A program made the translations under genes and the position numbers. A DNA stretch of 33,383 nt, from positions 1 through 33,383 of the forward strand of contig JABLUY010000325.1 of NCBI GenBank assembly GCA_013306675.1, written 5' to 3'. Position 1 is the stretch's first letter; the number at the start of each line of letters is the position of its first letter. The DNA comes from Thraustochytrium sp. TN22 (lineage: Eukaryota > Sar > Bigyra > Thraustochytrida > Thraustochytriidae). Below, piece by piece: positions 19,309 through 28,600 of this stretch. The notes beneath the pieces are model-generated. The model was not told the DNA's origin and did not search any database. It was given only the letters and a program-made list of their open reading frames with translations.

Positions 19309-20217
19309 TCAAAGCCAGAGGGGATTCTCGCGGAAGCGATCTAAGGCTCGGTTGGAGAACTCATAGCCGAGAAAGAGGGCACCGTTGCAGGGAAAGGCGC
19401 GAATGGCAGCGGCAGTCCAGCCCTTGAAGAAGCCAGCTGGACCCTTGGCAGCATAAATGGCGCGCACGGTGTACAAGGTGCTGGTGCCGGGGCGCGTGGA
19501 GACCTGCATGGTGGACTTGACGACGTCAAAGGGGAGCGTAAGGCTCCAGCCAGCGACGCCGGCGAGGCCGCCTGCGAGCACGATGGCAGGCCCGCTGAGC
19601 CCGGCCTTGTCGTTGATGCCGGTGAGGACGCAGAGGCCCTTGGTGGCGACCTCGTAGGCGCCGAAGAAGACGAAGTTGAAGGGCACGTCGCGCGCGATCT
19701 GCGCCGGGAGGCCGCGGAAGAGGCCACGGACGCCCTCTGCGCGCAGCGTCTGGGCGACGCAGTCGAGCGAGCTGCGGAAGCGCGCGCCGGCGGCGAGCTG
19801 CGCCTGCATGCGGCATTTGATGGTCTCGGGCGCGCAGATCGCCGTGGCGCTAAAGATGCCGCTGAGGCCGCCAATGGCGGAGAGCTCGGCGTGCGAAAGT
19901 GGCGTGTGGTCGTTGCGCGCCTGCTTGAGCGCGAGCGCCTGCTGGCGGATGGCCGAGTTGGCAGCGAAGACGACCGAGTTCTCGATGATGGCGCTGGTCA
20001 GCGCCGGCGACACGCCCTTGTACAGCGACAGCGGGCTCTCCTCGCGCACCGTCCGCGCCAGGCACTGCGAGAAGCTCTGGAAGCGCGCCGAGTTGGTCTG
20101 CATGCGCACCTTGACGCAGTCAAAGGGCGCGCTCGCCACCACGGAGCACGCGCCGGCAAAAGACCCGCACAGCAGCACCTGCGAGGCGCTCTGGCTGCCG
20201 CCGCCTCCGCCGCCCAT
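19309..20217 (-). CDS. Mitochondrial carrier family protein, ornithine/acylcarnitine-carrier-like (SLC25)
   Basis: Encodes 302 aa, the normal length of the family, from the ATG at 20217; upstream the frame is only GTG-initiated Arg/Ala sequence. Three ~100-residue repeats are visible: PFDCVKVRMQ (31), PETIKCRMQ (130) and PFDVVKSTMQ (229), each followed by a G-[FL]-[FY]-[KR]-G-type segment such as GFFKGW. SPALTSAIIENSVVF (70-84) and RAFPCNGALFLGYE (273-286) resemble the ornithine, basic-amino-acid and acylcarnitine group, so exchange of a cationic amino acid or carnitine ester across the inner membrane is likely; the substrate is inferred. In repeat 2 the proline is shifted by one residue (CAPETIK instead of CPxExxK). 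No cleavable presequence is evident, as usual for carriers. Confidence 0.9.
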   Translation of the reverse strand: MGGGGGGSQSASQVLLCGSFAGACSVVASAPFDCVKVRMQTNSARFQSFSQCLARTVREESPLSLYKGVSPALTSAIIENSVVFAANSAIRQQALALKQARNDHTPLSHAELSAIGGLSGIFSATAICAPETIKCRMQAQLAAGARFRSSLDCVAQTLRAEGVRGLFRGLPAQIARDVPFNFVFFGAYEVATKGLCVLTGINDKAGLSGPAIVLAGGLAGVAGWSLTLPFDVVKSTMQVSTRPGTSTLYTVRAIYAAKGPAGFFKGWTAAAIRAFPCNGALFLGYEFSNRALDRFRENPLWL

Positions 20218-20330
20218 CTTGCGAGCGCTGCAACGAGCAAGACGAGCGTGACGAGCCTGGCAGCCTGCGCCTACGTACGCCTCGCCTCGTCTCGCCTCGG
20301 AGCGAGGACGCGCACGAGGCGGCGGCCAGT

Positions 20331-20404
20331 GGCGCGGCGCGGCGCGGCGCGGCGCGGCACGGCACGGCACGGCGCGCCTCTCGCCCGCCCGCCCGCCCGC
20401 CCGC
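20331..20404. repeat. GGCGC/GGCAC pentamer run followed by GCCC tetramers
   Basis: Tandem GGCGC pentamers grade into GGCAC, followed after a few bases by a GCCC tetranucleotide run. It lies 115-190 bp upstream of the carrier ATG. Confidence 0.85.
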
Positions 20405-20539
20405 CGAAGCGCGACTGCCCGGCCAGCGGCGCGGCGCCTCGGCCTCGGCGAGTCTCGCCGCGCCGCCGAAGGCCTGATGCACCGGCGCCAGCCAGCCTAC
20501 TGCTAGACTGCCCGGCGCGCGCGCCCGGCGGCGGCCGGG

Positions 20540-20583
20540 GCGGCGAAGCGGCGGAGCGGCGGAGCGGCGGAGCGGCGAAGCGG
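20540..20583. repeat. 8-bp tandem repeat GCGGCGGA/GCGGCGAA
   Basis: Five full 8-bp units plus four bases; the first and fifth end in GAA, the middle three in GGA. Confidence 0.88.
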
Positions 20584-20881
20584 CCGATCGATGCAGGAGG
20601 AGAGGCCCCTGGCCGCTCGCGCGAGTTCGGGTTTGACGGCGCCGCGGTTGGATGCGGAGACGAGAGAGAGAGAGGAGGCTAGCGAGGCTCGCGGACAGAG
20701 CGCGCTGTGGGCCACGGTGGAGCGGCTGGCTGCGGGGCGCTGCGGCGGCGGCGGGGGCGCCAGTGCGAGTTGGCGAGCTCGCTCCTGAGCCCGACTCCTG
20801 AGCCGGGCCGGCGCGCTAGCTACCTGGTGGACGTAAGATGAAATTCGTTTGGGCTTTGCAGCTACGAGACAAAGGGGGTCA

Positions 20882-20903
20882 GGCCGGCCGGCCGGCCGGC
20901 CGG
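20882..20903. repeat. (GGCC)n palindromic run
   Basis: Five and a half consecutive GGCC tetramers, self-complementary along their length. Confidence 0.9.
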
Positions 20904-20965
20904 TTTGGAGCCAATGAGAAGCCAGGCGCGGCTCACATGGCAGGCCAGGCGTGTGGTCGGTGGAT

Positions 20966-21011
20966 GGATGGATGAATGGATGGATGGGTCGATCCATCCA
21001 TTCAACCATCC
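20966..21011 (-). repeat. Long hairpin downstream of the 21070-24819 gene
   Basis: Arms 20966-20985 and 20992-21011 with a 6-nt loop. The inner 13 bp pair perfectly (TGAATGGATGGAT with ATCCATCCATTCA); beyond one mismatch the pairing continues with one G-T pair. Built from GATG repeats. It lies ~60 nt past the stop codon of the cysteine-rich gene, so it would fold in that mRNA's 3' UTR if transcribed. Confidence 0.75.
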
Positions 21012-21035
21012 GTCAACCACACCGGGTGGCATGGC

Positions 21036-21078
21036 AGCTAGCTATTAGCTAGAGAGCTAGCTAGCTAGTTTAGCTAGA
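21036..21078. repeat. CTAG/AGCT repeat spanning the stop codon of the 12-module gene
   Basis: Repeated AGCTAG words including CTAGCTAGCTAG. The TAA stop of the 21070-24819 gene and its last serine codon (AGC) lie inside the repeat, so the stop may have been set by repeat growth. Confidence 0.8.
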
Positions 21079-24000
21079 GGGGGCCTTCTTCTTGGGAATG
21101 CAGGCCGGAGACTGCGAGTCGTCGTACTTGCAGAACTTCTTCATGGGCTTGGAGGTGCAGTCCTCCTCGGTGGCCGCGGCGCACTCCTCGCGGAGCAGCT
21201 CCCACTTCTCGAGGTCGCTCATGTCGCGGCAGACGGAGTTGGCGTCCCAGACGCACTGGCTGGAGGAGGAGACGCAGATGTCCTCGGCGGCGCAGGCGGA
21301 GCAGTCGTCGTCGCAGGCGACGCACTTCTTGCCGGTCCAGCCGCAGGCAGCCGGGCTGTCGTTGCACTCGTCCTCACCACCGCAACGCTTGCACTCAAGC
21401 TCGCAGACCTTGGGCTCCTTGATGTCCGGAACGCAGAGGCCGCTCCTGAACTTGCAGTCGTCGTTGGCCTCGCACGTAGAGCTGGTGTTGAAGCCGGAGC
21501 ACGAGCCCACGGCGAGAGTCCACTGGTCGTAGGCCGTCATCATGCTGCAAGCGCCGTCCTTCCAGATACAGTCCTCGTTGGACCCGGCGCAGGTGGTCTC
21601 GGACCCGCAAAAGCCGCAGTCGTTGTAGCAGGCGCCGCAGACGTTGGACTCGGCGTCCCAACCGCACACGGAATAGCTGCCGAGGCAGTCGCTCTCGGAG
21701 GCGCAAACGGAGCAGTCGATTTCGCAAATCTCAGGAATGTCCTTGGGCCCGCACATGCTGTCCGCGTTCGAGTACGTGCACTTCTTCTGCTTGCGGCAGT
21801 CCTTCCTGTCCGTAATGGCGATGCAGTCCTTGAACACCTCGAGGAAGACCTCGTACTCCGTCATGGGCTCGCAGAGGTCGTCATCGCCGGACCACTTGCA
21901 GTCGAGGTGCGAGTTGGAGCAGTCGTCGGCGTCGGAGCAGAAACCGCAATCGTCGTCGCAGCTCTTACACTCGCCTTCCTCGGCACTCCAGGAGCAGCGC
22001 GTGTAACTGCTGTTGCAAGCCACAGGCTCCGCACACTTGTCGCAGAAGAACTCGCAGGTGTCAGGCGGGTCAACCTTGGGGAAGCAGGTGCTGGTCTCCT
22101 CATCGTACGCGCACACCTTGCGGAGCGACTTGCACTCGCTGGCCGAAACCGACAGCTCGCCGCAGGCGTCCGCGAGCACCAGGTACATCTCCACCTCGTT
22201 CATATCGCGGCACGCCTCGGTCTCCGCGTCCCAGGTGCACTCGTTGTCAGCCGAACAGGTCGCCTCGGTGGCGCAGGCGCCGCAGGTGTCCGCGCAGGAC
22301 TCGCACGAGCCGCCCTTCTTGCCGAGGATCCACCCGCAGCCGGCGTCGCTGCCCGCGCAGGTCTCCTCGTCGCTGCACTCGCCGCAGTTCAGCGCGCACA
22401 CCTTGGGCGCCTTGGCCTTGGGCTCGCAAATCTCGTTCTTGTTGTCCCAGGAGCAGCCGGACGGGCAGTCACGCTTGGACTCGAAGAGGGCGCAGGTCTC
22501 GGTAAGGTGCATGTACGCCTCCGTCTCGTCCATGGCGCGGCAGGCGGTGGCGTTCTCGACGGCGTCGTCCCAGATGCAGAGGTTGTCCGCCAGGCACAGG
22601 TCCTCGCCCATGCAGGCGGCGCAGTTCTCGTCGCAGGCGACGCACTCGCTACCCTTGTTGCCCTCGATCCAGCCGCACTCCATGGCGCTCGTGCCGCAGG
22701 TCTCTGCGGTGTCGCACTCGCCACAGTCCAGCTCGCAGACCTTGGGCGCGCTCTTGGAAGCCGTGCACGTCTCGGCCTTGTTGTCCCACTTGCACGTCTT
22801 CTTCGGGCAGCTGGACGACGACGTGAAGGAGCTGCAGATGAGCGTCCAGAAGCTCCACTCCTCGACCTCCGTCATGTCGCTGCACGAGCCCGCGACGCTG
22901 TTCCAGGCGCACAGGTTGAAGGCGGAGCAGGAGTTCTCCGTGCCGCAGGCGGCGCAGTTCTCGTCACAAGACTCGCAGCTGCCGTCCACCCAGCCACAGC
23001 CAGCCTCGCTCGCGCCGCAGGTCTCCTGGTCCTCGCACACACCGCAGGTCGTGGCGCAGACCTCCGGCTCCTTGCCCTTGGGCTCGCACTCGTCCTTGAA
23101 CTTGTTCCACGAGCACGTCTTCGACGGGCACGCCTTCTTGTCCGAGTACCCGCTGCAGGCGGTCTCCCAGTACTGCCACTCCTCGACCTCGGTCATCTCG
23201 CGGCACGAGCTGGAGCTCTCGTCCCAGGCGCACAGCGCGTCCGCCGAGCAGCTGTCCTCCGACCCGCAGGCGCCGCAGGCATCCTCGCACGAGACGCACT
23301 CCTCATCGATCCAGCCGCAGCCCGCCGCGCTCGCGCCGCAGGCCTCCTCATCGGCGCAAATGTCACACGTGTTGGAGCACGCCTCCGGCTGGTCGCCCTC
23401 GGGCTCGCACACCTTCCTGAACTTGTTCCACGAGCAATCCTTCGGGCAGTCGCTCTTGTCCGTGTAGAGCGCGCAGGTAGTCGACCAGTACTGCCACTCC
23501 TCGGCCTCGGTCATCTCGCGGCACGAGTCTCCCTCCCAGGCGCACAAGTTGTCCGCGGCACAGGTCGCCTCCGAGGCGCAGGCGCCGCAGGAGTCCGCGC
23601 ACGAGACGCACTCTTCATCCACGAAGGCGCACTCCGCAGGGCTGTTCACACAGGTCTCCTCGCCGTCGCAGAACTCGCAGCCCAGCTCGCACACCTCGGG
23701 CGCGCTGCCCTTGGGACCACAAACCTCATTCTTGAACTTGCAGTCCTTTGGGCAAGTCTCCTCGGACTCAAAGGTGGGGCAGAGGGCAGACCAGTACTGC
23801 CACTGCTCCATCTCCGTCATCTCGCGGCACGAGTCCTCCTCCCACGCGCACAGGTTCTCCGAAGCGCAGGTCGCCTCCGTGGCGCAGGCGCCGCACGTTT
23901 CCGCGCACGAAAGGCACTCGCCGTCATCAAAGGCGCAGACCGCTGGGCTGTCGCTGCACGAAGACTCGTCATTGCAGTACTCGCAGCTCACTTCACAAAT

Positions 24001-24819
24001 TTCCGGCGCGTCGCTCTTGGGCTCGCAAGCCCCCGACGACTTGGACCACTTGCAGTACTTGCTCAGCGAGTCGCAGGTGTCCTCATCCTCCACCGGCAGG
24101 CACTTGGCCTGCTTCATGATCCACTCCTCGTATTCGGTCATCTCGCGGCACGCCCCGTCGCCCATGGTGCAGAAGAGCTCGCTCGCCGAGCAAAACTCCT
24201 CGTTGTGGCATGACGAGCAGTTGCCGTTGCAGCTCTCCATGGGGTCCACGAGGCCACGGCATTCGTCATCCTGATGCGACCACGAGCAAAAGTCCATCGC
24301 GCGGCACGAAGCCCTGTCGTCTGCATTATCAGTGCAGTGCGCGTCCGTCTTGATGAGCACATCAATCTCCGAGAGCGCCGCGCACGAGTCCGAGCTCCAT
24401 GCGCAGTAGAGGCTCGCATCGCAATCCGTTTGCGACGCGCAGGTGCAGTCTTCGCAAAGGTCCGCGGCACTGTATGCGGGAACGCAGGTGGATGTGCCGT
24501 TCTCGCTCACAAATTTGCAGCGCGAGGCACCCGCATCGCCCGTCAGGGTGGTATACTCGAAGGTCAACGAAGAACAGGCGTCCTCGTCCTCGTTGAGCCC
24601 TGCGCACTTGGCCTTATCGTTCGCCAGAGCCACCGTGACATCTGTGATATCAACGCACCCTCCTTTCGTTTTCCACTCACAAACCCCCTCCCTTTTAGTA
24701 TTGCAACCGATCTCGCCATTGCACTTGCTGCATTTGTCCGCGCAAGTTGCCGCCGCCTCGGCGCGCGTGACCACAACACTGGCGATGACACCGACTACGA
24801 AGGCCGCGCGCAGCATCAT
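21070..24819 (-). CDS. Large secreted cysteine-rich modular protein, 12 PSI-like modules
   Basis: Encodes 1249 aa from the tandem ATG ATG at 24819. An in-frame ATG at 25164 would add 115 residues that do not look like a signal or conserved domain, while 24819 starts a clean signal peptide (MMLRAAFVVGVIASVVVTRA). The rest is twelve modules of ~100 residues. A typical one reads C-x2-C-x2-C-x5-C, then LCAW, C-R-E-M-T-E-x-E-E-W, C, C-P-x-x-C, C-x-P-K, P-x-x-C-x3-C-x2-C, CGW and C-x-S-C. The CxxC...C(A/G)W pieces recall PSI (plexin-semaphorin-integrin) cysteine patterns, but assignment is by eye. It is acidic with no membrane span or GPI tail, so probably secreted: an extracellular scaffold, wall or adhesion protein (speculative). 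The gene at 25680-29117 is its tandem paralogue. Confidence 0.88.
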   Translation of the reverse strand: MMLRAAFVVGVIASVVVTRAEAAATCADKCSKCNGEIGCNTKREGVCEWKTKGGCVDITDVTVALANDKAKCAGLNEDEDACSSLTFEYTTLTGDAGASRCKFVSENGTSTCVPAYSAADLCEDCTCASQTDCDASLYCAWSSDSCAALSEIDVLIKTDAHCTDNADDRASCRAMDFCSWSHQDDECRGLVDPMESCNGNCSSCHNEEFCSASELFCTMGDGACREMTEYEEWIMKQAKCLPVEDEDTCDSLSKYCKWSKSSGACEPKSDAPEICEVSCEYCNDESSCSDSPAVCAFDDGECLSCAETCGACATEATCASENLCAWEEDSCREMTEMEQWQYWSALCPTFESEETCPKDCKFKNEVCGPKGSAPEVCELGCEFCDGEETCVNSPAECAFVDEECVSCADSCGACASEATCAADNLCAWEGDSCREMTEAEEWQYWSTTCALYTDKSDCPKDCSWNKFRKVCEPEGDQPEACSNTCDICADEEACGASAAGCGWIDEECVSCEDACGACGSEDSCSADALCAWDESSSSCREMTEVEEWQYWETACSGYSDKKACPSKTCSWNKFKDECEPKGKEPEVCATTCGVCEDQETCGASEAGCGWVDGSCESCDENCAACGTENSCSAFNLCAWNSVAGSCSDMTEVEEWSFWTLICSSFTSSSSCPKKTCKWDNKAETCTASKSAPKVCELDCGECDTAETCGTSAMECGWIEGNKGSECVACDENCAACMGEDLCLADNLCIWDDAVENATACRAMDETEAYMHLTETCALFESKRDCPSGCSWDNKNEICEPKAKAPKVCALNCGECSDEETCAGSDAGCGWILGKKGGSCESCADTCGACATEATCSADNECTWDAETEACRDMNEVEMYLVLADACGELSVSASECKSLRKVCAYDEETSTCFPKVDPPDTCEFFCDKCAEPVACNSSYTRCSWSAEEGECKSCDDDCGFCSDADDCSNSHLDCKWSGDDDLCEPMTEYEVFLEVFKDCIAITDRKDCRKQKKCTYSNADSMCGPKDIPEICEIDCSVCASESDCLGSYSVCGWDAESNVCGACYNDCGFCGSETTCAGSNEDCIWKDGACSMMTAYDQWTLAVGSCSGFNTSSTCEANDDCKFRSGLCVPDIKEPKVCELECKRCGGEDECNDSPAACGWTGKKCVACDDDCSACAAEDICVSSSSQCVWDANSVCRDMSDLEKWELLREECAAATEEDCTSKPMKKFCKYDDSQSPACIPKKKAPSS

Positions 24820-25679
24820 CGTTCTCTTTCGTGTGGAGGCCGCCTGCTCCGCAGCAGGGGCTCCGCCTCGTGTTGCGTTCTGCTTCGCGCTCTGCCTTTC
24901 CAGGCAAGAGTTGGGGTTCTGCTCGCCTCGCAGGCTCGACGAATCTCTCGCTCGACGCGCCGGCCGCCTTGCGATCGGGCCGGCCGGAGCGAAACCGATC
25001 TCCACGTCCCAGCTGGTAGTCTGCAGTGAGAGGCCTTTGCGTGACGCCACATCATGGAAGGGCGGGCTGCCAGCATTTAACCTTCGTTCAACCGTCAAAT
25101 CTTCTTGGAAAAGCGCACTTTTTGTCGAGCGGATCGAGCGGCCATCCGATCCTGTCGCACGCATACTTTAGCGTTGAGCGGGCGTTGCCCTGGTCTGGAA
25201 GCTGCAATCGGCCAGCCAGATTGATGGCGCGCCTGTTGCGGCGTCCCTCCCCCACAGAAGATGTATCCGGTGAGCCCTGCTTTTCGTCAAATTCAACCGA
25301 GTGCCAGCCAACACAGCCCGGGCCGCCGCCGGCACGGTGGTGGCTGAGGCGCAGCACCGGTTAGCGAGCAAGCCACGCTCGCTCTGCAATACGCGCGAGG
25401 AGGTGAGGGCGATCATCGCGCGCGCGCAACTGACAAACTCAACTTATGCTGGCGCTCGCGATCTGCGGGTCAAGCATGGCTGATGCTACTGGCAGGTTCG
25501 TTACGAAAGCTCGGTCGAATTTCCGCTGGCTCTGGTGACGTTGGCCGCACGAAGTTTGAAGTGACCTTTGCTTCGATGGTGACTCGGACTTTACACTTGC
25601 AGGCTCTTTCTGGTCAGGCAGGGCTCACAATTTATTGATCTTTGATATCTGTTACACTTGACCCGTTCGTCATGTGCGT
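24820..25679. promoter_or_regulatory. Intergenic region between the two cysteine-rich paralogues
   Basis: 860 bp on the transcribed strand between the stop of the 11-module gene and the start of the 12-module gene. It should contain the former's 3' UTR and the latter's promoter and 5' UTR. The ATG is preceded on the coding strand by a purine-rich ACGAAAGAGAACG. Open frames here have no domains. No gene or tRNA is seen. Confidence 0.6.
25631..25636 (-). terminator. Candidate AATAAA polyadenylation signal
   Basis: AATAAA on the minus strand, 44 nt after the stop codon of the 11-module gene, in an AT-richer segment. Its position suits a polyadenylation hexamer; whether this organism uses that hexamer is unknown. 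Confidence 0.4.
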
Positions 25680-28600
25680 TCAACGGAGGAGACGCGCGCT
25701 GGGCGCGGCCTTCTTGGGCACGCAGGGCGGATCCTCGGCCGCCTCGTACTTGCACACCTTCTTGAGGGGCCGGGAAGTGCAATCCTCCTCGGAGGCGGCA
25801 GCACACTCATCGCGGAGGAGGTTCCACTTCTCGAGGTCGGTCATGTCGCGGCACGAGGTGGAGTCCCAGGCGCACTGGTTGCCGGAGGCGACGCAGGTGT
25901 CCTCTGCAGCGCAGGCGGAACAGTCCTCATCGCAGGAAACGCACTTGTTACCGTTCCAGCCGCAGGCGGCCGGACTGGCGCCGCACTCGGTCTCGTAGCT
26001 GCAGCGGCTGCATTGCAGCTCGCAGACGCGGGGCGCCTTGCGGTCCGGCACGCAGGCATCGCCCCGGAAGACGCAGTCGGCGTGCGCGTCGCACTCGGCG
26101 CTGTCCGAGAGACCAGAGCACGTGCTGACGGCGAGCGTCCAGACGTCGAAGGCGGTGATCTTGCTGCAGGTCTCGTCCTTCCAGATGCAGTCCTCGGCCG
26201 AGCCGCCGCAGGCGCTCTCGTCGCCGCAGAAGCCGCAGTCGTTGTCGCAGGTGCCGCAGGTGCCAGAGGCGGCGTCCCACGAGCAGGTGGCCTCGCTCCC
26301 GGAGCAGGAGGACTCGTCGCCGCAGATGGAGCAGTCCAGCTCGCACACCTGCGGCACGTCCTTGGGCACGCAGCCACCGGCCTGGCGCGAGTACGTGCAG
26401 TGGCTGTGCTTGCGGCAGTACTTGGCGTCATCAATGGACGCGCAGTCCGCGGTGAACTTGAGGTAAGCGTCGTACTCCGAGAGCGCCGAGCACGTGGTGG
26501 TGTCCAGGTCCCAGGCGCAGGCCAGGTGCGAGTTGGCACAGTCGTCGGAGCTGGTGCAAAAGGCGCAGTCGTCGTCGCAGTTCTTGCAGGTTGCCTCGGT
26601 TTCATCCCAGGAGCAGCGCGAGTAGCTGGCGTCGCAGGTCGTGGAGTCCGTGCACTCGGCGCAGTCGAACTCGCAGGTCTGCGGCGGGCGAACGGCCGGA
26701 AAACAGGTGAGGGACTCAATGTCGTACTTGCAGCTCTTGCGGAGCGCGTCGCAGGTCGCAGGCGAATCGGAGTACGCGCCGCAGTTCGCGACCAGCACGA
26801 AGAAGGCCTCGGTGTCGGTCATGTCGCGGCAGGAGCTGGTGTCAGTGTCCCAGGCGCACAGGTTGTCCGCCGAGCAGGTGGCCTCGGTAGCGCAGGCGCC
26901 GCAGACATCCTCGCAGGACATGCACTCGTCGCCTCGGCGGCCGGGGAGCCAGCCGCAGCCGGCCGCGCTCGCCGCGCACGTCGTCTCGTCGCCGCACTCG
27001 CCGCACTCAAGCGCGCAGTCCTTGGGCATCTTGCCGGCCGGCTCGCAGACGGCATCCTTGCGGTTCCACGAGCACGTGCCCTTGGGGCAGTCTTTCTTGT
27101 TGTCAAAGACCCCGCAGGTGTCCTCGAGCTGCTGCCACTCTTCCACGTTGTCCATGCCGCGGCACACGGAGGAGTCAGCGTCCCAGGTGCACAGGTTGTC
27201 GGCCGAGCAGTCCGCCTCGGCCGCGCAGGCGGAACACTCGTCCGCGCAGGCCATGCACTCGTCGCCGCGCTTGCCGGCGACCCAGCCACAGACCATGGGG
27301 CTGCTGGAGCATGCGGCCTCATCGCTGCAGACGCCGCAGTCCAAGGAGCAGTCCTCCGGCATCTTGCCGGCCGGCCCGCAGACCCCGTCCTTGCGGTCCC
27401 ACGAGCACGTGCCCTTGGGGCACTCATCCTTGGAGGCGAACTGGGCGCACGCGGTCGTCCAGAAGGCCCACTCCTCGACAGCAGCCATCGCGCGGCAGGT
27501 GCTCGCGTCGCTCTCCCAGAGGCAGCCGTTCGGGCTCGTGCAGTCGGCCTCGGCAGCGCAGGCGGCGCAGTTGTCCTCGCACGACTCGCACGTGCCATCG
27601 ATCCAGCCGCAAACCGCGGCGCTGGCGTCGCAGGTGCTCTGGTCGGCGCACACGCCGCACGTGTTGGAGCAGTCCTCGGGCTCGCTCCCCTTGGCCGAGC
27701 AGGTGCCAGCCATGCGGTTCCAGGAGCAGTCCTGCTTGGGGCACTCGTTCTTGCTTGAGTAGCCGCTGCACATGGTCTCCCAGTGCTGCCACTCCTCGAG
27801 GTCTGTCATGCCGCGGCACGTCGAGGCATCCGAGTCCCACGCGCACAGGTTGTCCGCCGAGCACGCCTCCTCCGAGAGGCAGGCACCGCACTCGTCCGCA
27901 CACGAGGCGCACACGCCGCTGTCCGCCAGCCAGCCGCAGCCCGCGGCGCTCCCGCCGCACTCGGTCTCGTCCGCGCAGACATCGCAAATCAGAGAGCAGT
28001 CTTCCGGGGCACTGCCCTTGGGGAGGCAGAGGTCCTGGAATTTGTTCCACACGCACGACTTGGGGCAGTCGTTCTTCTTCGTGTACGCGCCGCACGTTGT
28101 GGTCCAGTACTGCCACTCCTCGACCTCAGTCATGTCGCGGCACGCGCCGCTCTCCCAAGCGCACTGGTTCTCCTCCGTGCACGTTGCCTCGGTGGCGCAG
28201 GCGCCGCACGAGTCGGCGCACGAGAGGCACTCGCCATCCGAGTAGGCGCACACCGCCGGACTGGCGCCGCAGGTCGCCTCATCCGCGCAAAACTCGCAGC
28301 CGAGCTCGCAAACCTCGGGCGCGCTGCCCTTGGGCTTGCAGAACTGGGACGCCTTGGACCACTTGCAGTACTTGCTCAGCGTATCGCAGGTCGACTCGTC
28401 CGCACCGTCGCACTGGGACTCCTTCTCGAGCCACTGCTCGTACTCGGTCATGGCGCGGCACGCGCTGTCCTCGAAGGTGCAGAACAGCTCGCTCGCACCG
28501 CAGAACTCCTCGTTGTGGCACACCGTGCAGTCGCCGTTGCAGCCCTCCATCGGATCGACCGCACCGCCGCACGTCTCGTCCTTGTTCGACCACGCACAGT

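Larger units (their letters stand above)
20218..21069. other. Repeat-rich intergenic region between the carrier and the cysteine-rich gene
   Basis: 852 bp containing the carrier promoter and the 3' region of the 21070-24819 gene. It is full of simple repeats: (GGCGC/GGCAC)n 20331-20376, (GCCC)n 20383-20404, an 8-bp GCGGCGGA repeat 20540-20583, (GGCC)n 20882-20903, a GATG repeat forming a hairpin 20966-21011, and CTAG words 21036-21078. An inverted CCAAT for the carrier lies at 20911-20915. Open frames consist of translated repeats, so no gene is supported. Confidence 0.7.

Noticed and set aside
21907-24213. 768-codon plus-strand open frame over the 12-module gene, and similar ones at 25674-27758 and 27783-29210
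   Set aside because: Repeated TGC-rich modules on the minus strand produce periodic Ala/Gly/Leu/Val/Arg sequence on the other strand. There is no independent start context, signal or domain.
24820-25164. 115-residue N-terminal extension of the 12-module protein from the ATG at 25164
   Set aside because: The extension has no conserved or signal sequence and would bury a good signal peptide. The paralogue also begins directly at its signal peptide.
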